The notes under the pieces: model-generated
The model's database searches: none
Seen by the model: the letters and a program-made list of their open reading frames with translations, nothing else
Told to the model about the DNA's origin: nothing
Program-made: the position numbers and the translations under genes
Source: Hsuehochloa calcarea
Taxonomy: Eukaryota; Streptophyta; Magnoliopsida; Poales; Poaceae
Direction of reading: 5' to 3'
Length of the DNA: 64,000 nucleotides
Assembly: GCA_036346395.1 (NCBI GenBank)
Contig: CM070594.1
Location: 30,289,385-30,353,384, forward strand
Shown here: positions 43,555 through 54,171 of the stretch, piece by piece
Position numbering within the stretch: position 1 is the stretch's first letter
How the letters are laid out: each line of letters starts with the position of its first letter

Positions 43555-44650
43555 AGAACTCCACGGAAAGCTTAAACAATTATCTGCACATTATATATTA
43601 TACCAATACCCTAATTCTTCCGTATACTATTTTCCATCTGGTAATTACCACGATAGTGCTCAATCGCACCGATGCCCTGGACAGCAAGCTTACAAATATC
43701 ATAACTTTTAATATACCAAACCAAATTACATATTTCATTACTATGTGGAAAGATAATAAAATTATCTACAACTATCTAGTATATCAAATTCTCAATTTAT
43801 CCACGTAACATGCCCAAAACCGCACTACAAAAATAACGCACAGATTGCCGACCCACTGTGAGACAGACTTGTTCTAATGGATTTTCTTGTTCTTTAGGTC
43901 CATGGAAAGAAAAACAGTTTATCTAAAACTTTCTAGTATACGACGATTTCTTAATCGAACTGTAAGTTCCCAAACAACTGATCAGATCTAATATGCGCAA
44001 TAACCGAGAATTCCAGAAGCCCTAAACATCAACCAGCACGAACGACGATAATTATGCCCTAATTACCGAATTAATCTTTACAAAACTTAATCTATTGGAT
44101 AGGATAAGAGTCTTGGGAGGGTTAACCACGAAACGGATGAAGAACCGATGAAGAAACCACGACACACGGTCTCCTCTACCTATTCCTCCGTCCTATGATC
44201 CAGCCCCCTGCTGCAGTAGAAAGACCCTTGCTGTGGCACCCTTTCGCCTTGCCACGGCGGCGCTTCTCCTTGCTGCGGCAGCCCGAGGTAACAGAGGTAG
44301 CAGCACCAAGGTGGCGAACCCCCATGTCGCTGCAGTCAAATTGCTTTCCACGGCAAGTTTTTCCCTTTATGCGGCAGTGCTCGGCTCCAGCAGTTAGGGT
44401 AGGCGGCGGTGGCTAGGGCAAAAAGGCAGAGACGGCAGCCGGCTTCAACGTGGTATAATTCTCAAAGAAGCGAACAGATTATATAGGGGCGTAGCCCATA
44501 CTTGCTTCGGCATTAGGACGTCAAACCGACTCGACTAGAAAACCAACGCAAATTTGGGTTCGGACTCAAATAAAGAAGCTACCGGATAGAACTGATTCGG
44601 ATTGGATCCATCGGCAGAGACAAAGGCACGCGGGCCATCTATGATTCGGA
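43555..44650 (-). repeat. Older Tekay-type LTR fragment
   Basis: On the minus strand it shows a TATA box (44478-44485), a GC-rich leader (44180-44450) and the middle LTR phrases TAGATAATTTTATTATC and GCAGATAATTG (near 43600-43770). It is cut at 43554 by a younger LTR. The continuation was not found. Confidence 0.55.
44478..44485 (-). promoter_or_regulatory. TATA box of the older LTR fragment
   Basis: The minus strand reads CCCCTATATAATCTG, followed by the GC-rich leader. It is typical of LTR promoters in this group. Confidence 0.5.
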
Positions 44651-45119
44651 CTAAATCTCACGTGTTAAAGAAAGGGCAAAAAAAAACCATTCGGTTTGGC
44701 TGAGGACCCTCCAAATACTGGTCGGTTCTTACTTTTTCTTTCAAAAAAAAAAAAACTGGTCGGTTTATTTGAGAAGTAATCAACGTGGCCACCTGCAGGC
44801 CGCACCATAATGTTACCACGCCCCCAACACCGCCCCCAACACCGTCCTCTACCCTTAATGTCGTGTTTGCTATCGTTGTCAAAGCATCCCAACGCAATAC
44901 TCGCCACCCTCACGACGTTCCTCAACCCGCACTGTCGTGGTTCCTTCTCGTACTCCATAGGCAAGCTCGAGCTCCTCTGTCCTTGCCGTCATGAAGGTGG
45001 CAGGCTCTACGAAGCTCTAGGCTTATGACTCCAAATCAACCCAACGACTCACTATTTCACTGCCCACTGGTTGCTTAACGAAATGCCTTTCTCATTATTT
45101 TCTCATCTGATTGCTCTCA
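44651..45119. other. Unassigned sequence
   Basis: About 470 bases with an A run (44743-44755), flanked by two copies of ACTGGTCGGTT, and a CA-rich part. I see no gene or repeat ends. It separates two LTRs of opposite orientation. Confidence 0.3.
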
Positions 45120-46289
45120 TGTAATACCGCAAAAATGACTAAATTCAAAAAATATAGATTTTTTAACACTTTCTGTATGTTATTTATTATCGTTCCGTTT
45201 GCCTGCAATTTTTTAGAGTTATTTGAGTGCATTTTCTCTTATCAACACGAGTGGAAAATTATAGAAACCCTAAACCTAATACTCGAAGTGTTTAAAAGTC
45301 CAATTAGAATTCTCTAACAGATATCATATTTTTATTTATCATCGCATTAGAATTCCTTAAAGCATTCTGTTATTTTACCTTTTCCCAAATCGTCCTAGCC
45401 TTTTCTTTCTTCCTACTGTTCCTGTGGCTAAGTACTATTGGTCTGGTCCTGGTCCGGCTCGACCAACTCCTGCAGCCTCCTTTCCCCTTCTTTGCCAGCT
45501 GAGCCAGCGCTCGTGCCATCACTACCTCTGCGTCAACGCATGCTGTCGCTCGGCCATCACTCACCAACTGCTCCTATCAGCACGGTCATCACTCGCTGTC
45601 GCTCCAGCCATCGCTCCATCGCACTATGCTGCCAAATCACGTCAAATCCTCACTCATGCCAGGCCGAGACCATGCGGTGGCTTCGCCCCGAGCTCATCGT
45701 CACCCTTGGGCATCTCCATCACATTGCTTATGTATAGCAACCCTGAGCCTCCCCATTGCCTTTCTTCACCACACCAGACCAACATACATCTCCTCCCATC
45801 GTGAATTGAGTCTGAAGCACATGGTAAGACCAAGCTCTGATTTTTGGTCGTGGCACCACCCCATCGTTGCTGGCGCTCAAGAGATCCCCAAGATCCTCCA
45901 CCCCCATCACACTATATTCCAATCTACCTTACGTAAACCCCTAAACTAATTCAAGCCACCGACCTCGTTCTTCCTACCCTTCAATCAGAGGAGCCTAAAC
46001 AGTCGAATCAATCTTTCTGGTGAAGTATGCTTAAACTCATTTCCTCTAAGTCATATACGTAACCCTTGAAGCTATTCCGGGTGTTGAATGCTATCCATCT
46101 TCCTCAAGTCATCACCGCCGCTTGGAGCTCCTCTCGCAGTCGTTGTCCACTGTCGCCCGACCACCTTGGACTAGCTCGTCCCATCTCCGTTATACCGGTA
46201 TGTTCCTAGTGGCCCCTAGATGCTCAAGCTCACTCTGGTAGTGCGGAAGCATTGTCGAAGCAACGAATGTGTTGGAGATTTAGTCTTCA

Positions 46290-46401
46290 CGTGTAGTTGA
46301 ACCTCGTACGACTACACGTAGTCGAACCTCCTTCCGGCCATGTAGTCGAAACCCCTTTCGACCATGTAGTCGAAACTCCTTCCGATAGGAATGCAGTCAA
46401 A
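46290..46401 (+). repeat. Short repeats with GTAGTCGAA core
   Basis: Four imperfect units of about 22 bases (CGACCATGTAGTCGAAAC) lie in the leader of the long LTR. They share the TCGACCA/TAGTCGAA core with the arrays at 47264 and 55570. Confidence 0.6.
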
Positions 46402-47263
46402 CATTCTTCACGCACCTCCTCCTTATATCCACAAAGCAAGTGCACAAGTTTGGAGCATGCTCCAAGTTTGGCCGCCGCGCCACTCTGTGTCGCCATCGCA
46501 TCGGCATTGCTCTGAAGGGTTTCCTTCCTCTCTAATCGTGTCACCATGTGTTCTTCGGGCCATGGATCAACCCCCAAAAAAATTAATTTAGCCTTTCCAT
46601 TGCAGACTTAGCCGACATTGTGATTTCCCCTAATTTGGGTAGAACCCTAAACCCCCTGGCCGCGCTGTCTCCGGTGAGTTGTGCTCTGACTCATTTCACC
46701 TTAAGCTCTCTTAGGAGTCACTGGTGCCTCTCCAATCACTCTCGACCTTCCTCCTTGCTCAGGTTGCCTTCTCCACCCATACCTCCCCCTTCGCTGCCGC
46801 CACGGTCGATACTCCATCTCCGACGACCCCAGCTCAATTTCCCTCACGTGGAGCAATCGTGCGCCTCCCTCGACCTTCCCCCAACCGCCAATTGAAGCAC
46901 TCCACCATCCGGCCGGCGCCTCCACGGCAATCCCTCTGCGTCGCCAATGGCCCAAGCACCAGCTCACCTCCGACCTCCTCGGCTTCAACTAATAGCTTCG
47001 GTCAGTTCCCCTTAACGCCCTCGAGCTCCTGCGCGTGCTACATCCCTTCCCCCTCCCACTCCGGTGCCACCTCACTGCTTTCCCTCCATGGTCGGCCGCC
47101 GTAGGCAGCCGCCCCACAGCTCCCGGCCATCTCCGACCACACGACCGCCGCCCACGGAACCGCCTCCTTACTCTGGTTTTGTTTTGCCTACTCACAGCCG
47201 CCGTCATCACCTCCCTCGCTGGCGGTGAGGCCTGCCTGGGCCACCTTTGGTTGCTCCTTTAAT

Positions 47264-47595
47264 GTCGACCACTGAGTTTCGACCACTGTGTTTCGACCAG
47301 TGAGTCTCGACCACTAAGTTTCGACCACTCAGTTTTGACCACTGTATTTTGACCACATAGTTTCAACCACTACGTTTCGACCACTCAGTTTCGACCACTG
47401 TGTTTCGGCCACACAGTTTCGACCACTGTGTTTCAATCACACAGTTTCGACCACTCAGTTTCGATCACACAGTTTCGACCACTCAGTTTCGATCACTTGG
47501 TGTTGACCATAAAGTTTCGATCACTAAATTTCGACCACTGAGCTTCAACCACTCTTTCGAGCACTCAGTTTCGACCATATTATTTTGATCACACT
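47264..47595 (+). repeat. 14-bp minisatellite, about 24 copies
   Basis: The consensus TTTCGACCACTSAG repeats with little length change from 47264. Single-base variants are scattered. Frames across it read FDHCVS-type repeats that are not likely to be protein. Confidence 0.9.
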
Positions 47596-47930
47596 AGTCT
47601 AAGCCTCCGACCACTCTGATCTAAGGCTTCGACCAAACTGTTCTATGCCTTCGACCACACTAGTCTATGGCTTCAACCAGATTATTTCAACCAATGAATC
47701 TATGCCTTCGACCACCATAGTATGTTGCTTTGATCAGATTATTTCGACCATACTGGTCTAGGCCTTCAACCACACTGGTCTATAGCTTCGCCAGATTACT
47801 TCGACCATACTAGTCTACGCCTTCGACCACACTGGTCTAAGACTTCGACCAACCTAGTCTAAGACCCCTAGTCTAAGGCTTCGACCACCCTGATCTAAGA
47901 CCTCGACCACACTAGTCTAATGCTTCTGGT
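47596..47930 (+). repeat. 22-bp-type repeats (CTTCGACCACACTAGTCTA)
   Basis: It follows the 14-bp array directly. Units of about 22 bases (some extended with CAGATTATTT) keep the TTCGACCA core, so one array probably grew out of the other. Confidence 0.75.
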
Positions 47931-49248
47931 ATAAGAATTTGCATGCTTTGGAATTTTCGGAATGAATGGGTTTATACAAATGTGCTCAATCCAACATAAC
48001 CCTTTGTGATCCGAAAGCATATCAGAGAGTCATACTAACTAGGTAATCTCTCATCCAAGTAACCCTTTAAGAATGTTCATTGGACCTTCTCTCCCTCTCC
48101 GTTGGACTCATCAAATTCTTTGGATATACTTCGTCTAAAGTATTTCCTTCATCAACTCCAGATGAGTATATTTTAGTATCATCTGAAGTACTTCATTCTG
48201 TCACATTGTCGTTAGATATTTTTGCTTTCCTTTGCAGTATTTTTGTTTGTTTGAATGTATTTGAATTTATTGGATTTCATTTGGTTATTTTCAGTCGTCC
48301 TGGAGTTCAATCGTATTATGTGTAATTAGACTCTAAAGTCATGAAGGAACAATAATCCCAACAAGGACGAAGCTGAGATCGAGATTGTCAGAATATTGAA
48401 CAGGATGATTATCAGCACATTAAGCAAGATTATTATCAGAATATTGAGAAAGGCGAATATCAGAATATTGAGACTTATCAGAATATTGAGCAAGCCAGGT
48501 CAATACTTTGATCATATTGCACCTAATTTTTGTAATTATATTTCTTTAAATTATAAAATTGTATTGCTATGTTTTATATAACTATATTGGTCTAGCTCGT
48601 AGCTACTACCTTAATGATAATTGTGTATAACTTCCGATCCTTGAATTTTGACACTATCCCTGTTAGTCTAGATTAATGGTTAATATAGTAGTTAATAAGT
48701 CTGAATCTAAGTGTCATGCTTAGCCTTGCTTAAATACATTGACACTCGGGCAGTAATTTTCCTAACCTTATTAAAAACCTTTGAAAATGATATTGGGTAG
48801 TCGAGGCTGGGAGCTTGGCTGGTATGTTGGACTAAAGGTTATGTTTAAAAACCAATGAAAACCTGAAAACCCGATTTCGACTTGGGCGGCTGGAAAGAGT
48901 GGCTGGTGCTGGGTTCATGAGAGGATGTTGGTAGGTGGATGTACCGCTCAAATCAATTAAGGACCGAATTTGGTAATGATCTCTCATGTAAAACAGTACA
49001 ACCACAAGTCGGTAACACCTACGATCTGGCTAACTAATTTGTTCACCTCGGTGTGGCTTCGTCATTGGTGGATGCAGGTGGATAGTCGAGTGAAAACGAA
49101 GCCACAGGAATCGCACGACACTAAAGGGAGACCTCTGGGTGGCAAGTGGAGAGTCCAAAGGAGGTGATGCCTAGCAGTGCGAACTTGCAATGAGGTTGGG
49201 TATTGTAAAGGCCTTGCGATAATCAACCATTAGCCACACACCTACGGA

Positions 49249-50426
49249 TAGGGGTGAAAACGGATCTGATATGGATGGATAATGGCGCTGCCATATTTGT
49301 TTTCATATTTTTTCGGATCTAGATACGAATACGAATACTCCGGATATAAATACGGATATGAATAATATCGAATACGAATACGGCGAATACGAAATGAAAC
49401 GAATATGGCCGCATATATTTTTTGGAACATAAAAAACCCTTAAATTGTATGCCAAAATTAACGAAAACATATAATTAGTTTATTTGATGCGAACATTCAT
49501 GAATTGTTCATATTTTCAGCAACCACACATAAAATTCGCACTAGCAAGCTGCATTAACTAGTTCATCACAAATATAACACTTAGTTTACCATATTTAGCT
49601 CATAAGTCATAACTCATAAAATCACAAGTCATCACACATTCACACTTATTTCATCACATACATAAAACTTCGTTCACACCAAAATTGATCAGCTTGGATG
49701 CTTAATCTATACACAAATGACTGAATATCCCAAAGTACGTTACCAAAAATAAAATTAATTAAGTTATCATTTTATTGGATTTTCTAAGATTTAAAAGAGT
49801 TTTCTTGGTTAAAAGAAAAAAATAATAAAACAAAGTCAATTATTTAATTTCCTAGTTTTCAATGTCAAAAATAAAATTTAAGGAGATTTCTGGGATTTAA
49901 TTGGATTTAAAGTGAAAATGAAAAAATAGTTATTTTTCTTGAATTTTTTGGATTTTAAAAAGGTTTTTCCTATTTTTTAGAAATTAAAAATAATTTATGT
50001 GCAAAAATAAAAAACCAACTTTAACTTGTAATTAATTTTATTAATTTCAAAATAATTCAAGGAATTTTTTGATTTTTTCTATAATTTCTTTAACTCTATT
50101 TGCTATTTTCTAATAGACTATTTGATTTGTTGCATTTTCTGAAATTCAGAAATCAATTAAAATCTCATTTTCTCTTTCGGGCTAAAATCCTCTTCTTTTG
50201 GGCCGAAATCCGGATATCCGGACTTGGTCTTATCCGGATAATCCGTATTCGTATTCGCATCTGTATCCGTCGGATAGCATGCCTACCGCATTCATTTCCG
50301 TTTCCGACAAAAAAATTCGGATTCATTTCCGATCCGAAAATTATCAGAGAAAAATCTAATCCGAGACAATCCGAATCTGTTTCCATCCTGGTCAGTCGAA
50401 AACTATCCGATCCGTTTTCATCCCTA
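49249..50426 (+). mobile_element. Ds-like non-autonomous hAT element (1178 bp)
   Basis: The ends are TAGGGGTGAAAACGGATC and, inverted, TAGGGATGAAAACGGATC, an Ac/Ds-type terminal repeat differing at one base. The 8 bp CCTACGGA stand on both sides (49241-49248, 50427-50434), a perfect hAT target duplication. Repeated subterminal motifs (ATACGAATACG on the left, TCCGTATTCGTATTCG on the right) resemble hAT transposase binding regions. The middle is AT-rich with no transposase. It lies in the LTR at 45120-51090; removing it restores the CACCTACGGAAGTGTG phrase usual there. Confidence 0.95.
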
Positions 50427-50896
50427 CCTACGGAAGTGTGTCAGGGTAGTATAAGTTGATTTATCTCTTGTGGGTAAAGTGTGCAAACTTTGCAGAGTAA
50501 GAAAACTATCTAGATAGTTGTGCTCATGGTCAAGAGCGGTGCTGAGAGCTTGCTTGATATAGCTTTTATTTTAATAAAACCATTTGTGTGTGTGGAATGA
50601 GTAGGGTGGGCCGGGGGCCCTAGGAATTGTGAAAGCCTAATCAGGGACCAGTGGTAAATACGAGATAGCTTGAGCATTAAGTGGGCGAAGCCACTCAATG
50701 GTGTAGGAGATGAAATCTCCACTACTACTTTACAACAAAAACTCAGTTTATAAAACTTGTGTTAGTAAAATGCTAAGTCTCAGGTTTGCTACTACTTCAT
50801 ATATTTCAATAAATGGTTTTGTGCAAAATAAAAGAACCATGAGCCTTCCCTTTGATTAACCTTGCATGTATAATAATTGCATTGTGTGTTGGCTCA

Positions 50897-50940
50897 CGAG
50901 TACAATTGTGTACTCATGAGTACGATTGTGTACTCATGCT
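50897..50940 (+). promoter_or_regulatory. Duplicated LTR hairpin
   Basis: GAGTACAATTGTGTACTC is followed by GAGTACGATTGTGTACTC. It is the local form of the hairpin found near the 3' ends of the other Tekay-type LTRs, here doubled. Confidence 0.5.
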
Positions 50941-51090
50941 CGCTATTTACATTCTTTTGGTCGGTACACACCAAAGAAGACTACAGGGGCATTTATAAGT
51001 ATCGATCAAGACTGAAGATCAAGAAGGCCAAGAACTAGGTCGTGAGCCCATAGTTGATTGCCGGTGGGCATATCGTGAGGGTTACATATG

Positions 51091-51338
51091 TTATACTTTG
51101 ACTCTTCTTCCGCTATTGTCCTTTGGAAGTATTTGGCCTATCCGACCATTCTGCAAGCCAAAAGACGTAAGCTATATTTACGCTTTGTTTAATACTCTCG
51201 CTCTCCTTTCTCACAACAGCGTCGGCAGCAGATAGGCCGAGGGCGAGGGACATGAGGCACAAGGGTGACTGGCCGAAGGCAAAGGCCATGCACGACGCAA
51301 AGCACAGCAGCCCGAGGGCCGGCGCGGCCAGTTGGGGC
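51091..51338. other. Unassigned junction sequence
   Basis: The sequence changes from LTR to a GC-rich patch with several GGCCGAGGG/CCGAAGGC phrases. No gene is supported. Confidence 0.3.
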
Positions 51339-51674
51339 GCGCGTAAAGTAGGCGCAACTGATAAGCTTACGGTGAGATCGATACAACTCCCTCTCTCCCT
51401 GTATTTACCTCTCTTTGTGGGCATGTGGTAGGTACATATTCAGTTGGGTTAGCTCTCAATAGGCTTGTTGTGAAAATTTAGGAATTGTTAATTTCACTAG
51501 CTCTCAATAGGCGCGTAGAGTAGGCGCAACTGATAAGCTTACGGTGAGATCGATACAACTCCCTCTCTCCCTGTATTTACCTCTCTTTGTGGGCATGTGG
51601 TAGGTACATATTCAGTTGGGTTAGCTCTCAATAGGTTTGTTGTGAAAATTTAAGAATTGTTAATTTCACTAGCT
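51339..51674. repeat. 173-bp tandem duplication
   Basis: The segments starting at 51339 and at 51512 are the same over about 163 bases (GCGCGTA...TTTCACTAGCTC) with three substitutions seen. CTCTCAATAGG occurs at the joint and also inside the unit, a likely microhomology. The duplication looks young compared with its surroundings. Confidence 0.92.
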
Positions 51675-52627
51675 CCTACGATAATTGTGCATTTGCTTCC
51701 AATTTGGATTGAAATGATACAAAGCTAACATGGCATTAACTCATTAACTCATGAAATTTGATCCCAATAAGCTAACATGACTTGATACTGAAAGCGTTTG
51801 ATGAAATATTTATTGGGGTGATGGGTGCGAGCAGTTCGAAGGATACTTGTGGCAGTCGGGACCTACACAGGAAATTCAAATGCTCAAATATCAGCGCTTG
51901 CCAACAAGGCTTTCAACAACTGAATTTGTTCAGTGATATAAAAATGAATGCTCTGCATGTCTGATTGCCACCGCTAATAAACGTGATGATGCATTTGCTA
52001 TATTTTATAATTGTACCATATTTATTGATATTTCATACGATCGTACCTTTCAATTAACACAACACCTGATACAACCTTTTGTCTATCTACTAATTGGTTA
52101 ACTATGTCTTTTACAAATTTATATAACCTTTCAATATATGCTTTTTATCTGTAGCAATGCGTAGGCATTTAGCTAGTTTTTTTAATATAATAATTGAAAG
52201 GTTGTGATGTTTCGAATGGACAACTTAAGAGACATCTCAGTGTAGGAACTGTGTTTAGTATTATCGATATGAAGAGAACATTTGTTCGTACCATTGTGCA
52301 TGCTCTGTCAACGAAAAGTTTCGAGTGCAGCCGACTTAACTCTCAAGGTTAATTGTCTTGTTTAGCATGAGGAGGTCATCTTTTGTATCTCGTTTCTTCA
52401 CTTGTTTCTGATCTTTTGGTGTTTTTTTCCCAGCGGCCCGCCTGCTAATGTAATCTTGTAATCTGTATTTATTCTTTTATGAAATTTCTTCAAATGCATT
52501 TGCTCATTTTCCATTAAGCAAATAATAAGGTATAATTTAAGTAGGGAGAAAATGTATCAAGTCTCACACATTCTTTGGGAAATTTAAATATGTGACAACT
52601 CCTTTGTAGAGATATGTCACTCCTCAC
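51675..52627. other. Unassigned AT-rich sequence with a possible Helitron-like 3' end
   Basis: No convincing gene. At 52152-52176 TGTAGCAATGCGTAGGCATTTAGCTAG followed by T recalls grass Helitron 3' ends (short hairpin, then CTAG before T), but the hairpin is poor and no 5' TC end was found. The part 52430-52500 looks like a 3' untranslated region. Confidence 0.3.
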
Positions 52628-52832
52628 TCGCCTCTTCGAATATGACATTGCGAAGTGATGTTACGAGGGATGCCATTACGGGGAATTTCCTTAGTCGCCT
52701 CTTCTAATATGGCATCGCCAAGTGAGATTGTAACGATGAATGCCATTGCGGAGAATTTCGTTAGTTGCCTCCCCGAATATGGCATTCCCAAGTGAGATTA
52801 TTACGAGGAATGCCATTATAGAGAATTTCGGC
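52628..52832. repeat. Three tandem repeats of 67-70 bp
   Basis: Units start at 52628, 52695 and 52765 (TCGCCTCTTCGAATATGACAT type), sharing GCCATT and GAATTTC(C/G). They have diverged by perhaps a fifth to a quarter of positions. Confidence 0.85.
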
Positions 52833-53455
52833 CTATTTTCCGTAAATACGCACCCGTATTTGGTCCCGTAATCCCATTTGGCTGCACACATTCCCCAATC
52901 CCGATCCTCTCCCGAGTAGGCAAGTACCATGGAGCCCTAGGCCATGGATGCGAACACGGAGGCAGCCCTGGAGGTCTGAGCGCCCATCACCTCATTCTCC
53001 ACTACCCTCCACCTCCATTCCGACCACCGCCGGCTGCCGCACCCGCCCTCCACCTCCATGCCGTACACCGCCGCTGCCGCACACTATCCACCCATTCTGC
53101 TGCAATGGGGTGTACTTGAGCGACTAGAAGCCCAATTAGGGCTTCTTCTCTGTCTAGCACTTACATGAATATGATTGTGAATGAAATGAATTCAAAGAAG
53201 CAAGAAATAACTGGTCTGGTGAGTGAATTGAATGTTCAAAGCATGAATTAGTCGGTGTTTTGGCCAAATTGAAGAATGAACATGAAAGTCGTGGACTTTT
53301 GGCTGGAATTATGGAGTAGAAGAACCAGATGTTAAGAATCTAGCGTGTATAGCCACTTTTCACTGCAGTTTACATGTTTCTGTTGGTTGTAGTGGTCATA
53401 TGCAAGTAGCTATAACTGATATGTATATTATGTCTGGTATAAATGCTCACCACTC
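52833..53455 (+). other. Gene-like fragment, not recognised
   Basis: A CT-rich stretch with ATGGATGCGAACACGGAGG (52945) is followed by CCACCTCC repeats. From about 53160 it could encode a short helical run (NEMNSKKQEITGLVSELN) before stops. It may be a decayed 5' end of a gene or transposon gene. No family was recognised. Confidence 0.25.
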
Positions 53456-53459
53456 ATCA

Positions 53460-54171
53460 AGAAGGGCTGCCCGACACGGCCTGGCACGGTTGACCTAGCT
53501 AACTAATCAAGTTGTGCCCGTAGGCCGGGGTGCCATCCCAAACACGACACGTTGGTCTCTTGGGCTGTGCCGGGCTGGGCTAGGCATGTTTAGCCCGACG
53601 GGACGGGTTGGCCAGTGTAGCCCATCTCAGTCCAATTTTTTTATTAAAAAAATTGGACAAATCTAGAAAAATATATATAATTTAAAAATAATGATTAAAA
53701 TTGTACATAAATGTGTTCTATACCCATAAAAAGAGACAAATATATTCAAAATATAATAAGAGCTTTATTAATGTATACATGGTTGTATCCTTAAAATATT
53801 TGTCAAGTAAAAACTCAACATGAGAAAAACTTAGTAAAGGAAAAGGAATACAACCTATAGCTCTACATACAGCCATGTTCTAAGTGTCGTTATCTAAGTA
53901 CAGATTTTCGAACACATCCGCCAACTCTGGATTATCTACAGAGTATTGTGTTTGTGTATCAACTTGTTCTTAGTCCTTCACAGTTAGAGGTATCTCCACC
54001 ATCTCACTCGTGATACATGTTCTTCTCTTCTCCAATATTCTTCGAGAATACTGAAAGCAGACTCGAAGAAACCCGTAGAGATATGAACAGTTAACACATC
54101 ACATGCTAATATGGATAGCAGATGATATGTTATCTTATGGTTATACCACTATTGTAAAATTTCGAAGCCAT
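53460..54171 (-). pseudogene. hAT transposase C-terminal remnant
   Basis: On the minus strand from 54171, HHLLSILACDVLTVHISTGFFESAFSILEE-like wording marks the hAT dimerisation domain. After a frameshift it is followed by VDNPELADVFENLYLDND (near 53890-53960), which fits the end of a hAT transposase. The part at 53460-53640 has the GGGCTGTGCCGGGCTGGGC wording usual near the ends of Dart-like hAT elements. Stops lie near 54147 and 54030. The rest is missing; a CACTA end begins exactly at 54172, so that element was probably inserted into the hAT copy. Confidence 0.65.

Larger units (their letters stand above)
45120..51090 (+). repeat. Long Tekay/RIRE-like gypsy LTR, 3' end lost, with a Ds-like insertion
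   Basis: It starts TGTAATACCGC at 45120 with an AT-rich lead and a GC-rich leader (45430-47260). Then come minisatellites (47264-47930), a mid part and the phrases AAGGCCTTGCGATAATCAACC and TATCTCTTGTGGGTAAAGTG, which are typical of Del/RIRE LTRs of grasses. The GAGTAC/GTACTC hairpin lies at 50897-50940. Whether the 45 kb start and the 48-51 kb part are one LTR is likely but not proven. No LTR 3' end was found, so it is truncated near 51090. Proline/serine-rich frames in the GC-rich part are chance. Confidence 0.5.

Noticed and set aside
45424..47262. Many overlapping frames of 60-126 codons
   Set aside because: The region is a GC-rich LTR leader without start context, domains or splice pattern.
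47264..47930. CRISPR-like array
   Set aside because: The units are contiguous, with no spacers; it is a minisatellite in a plant LTR.
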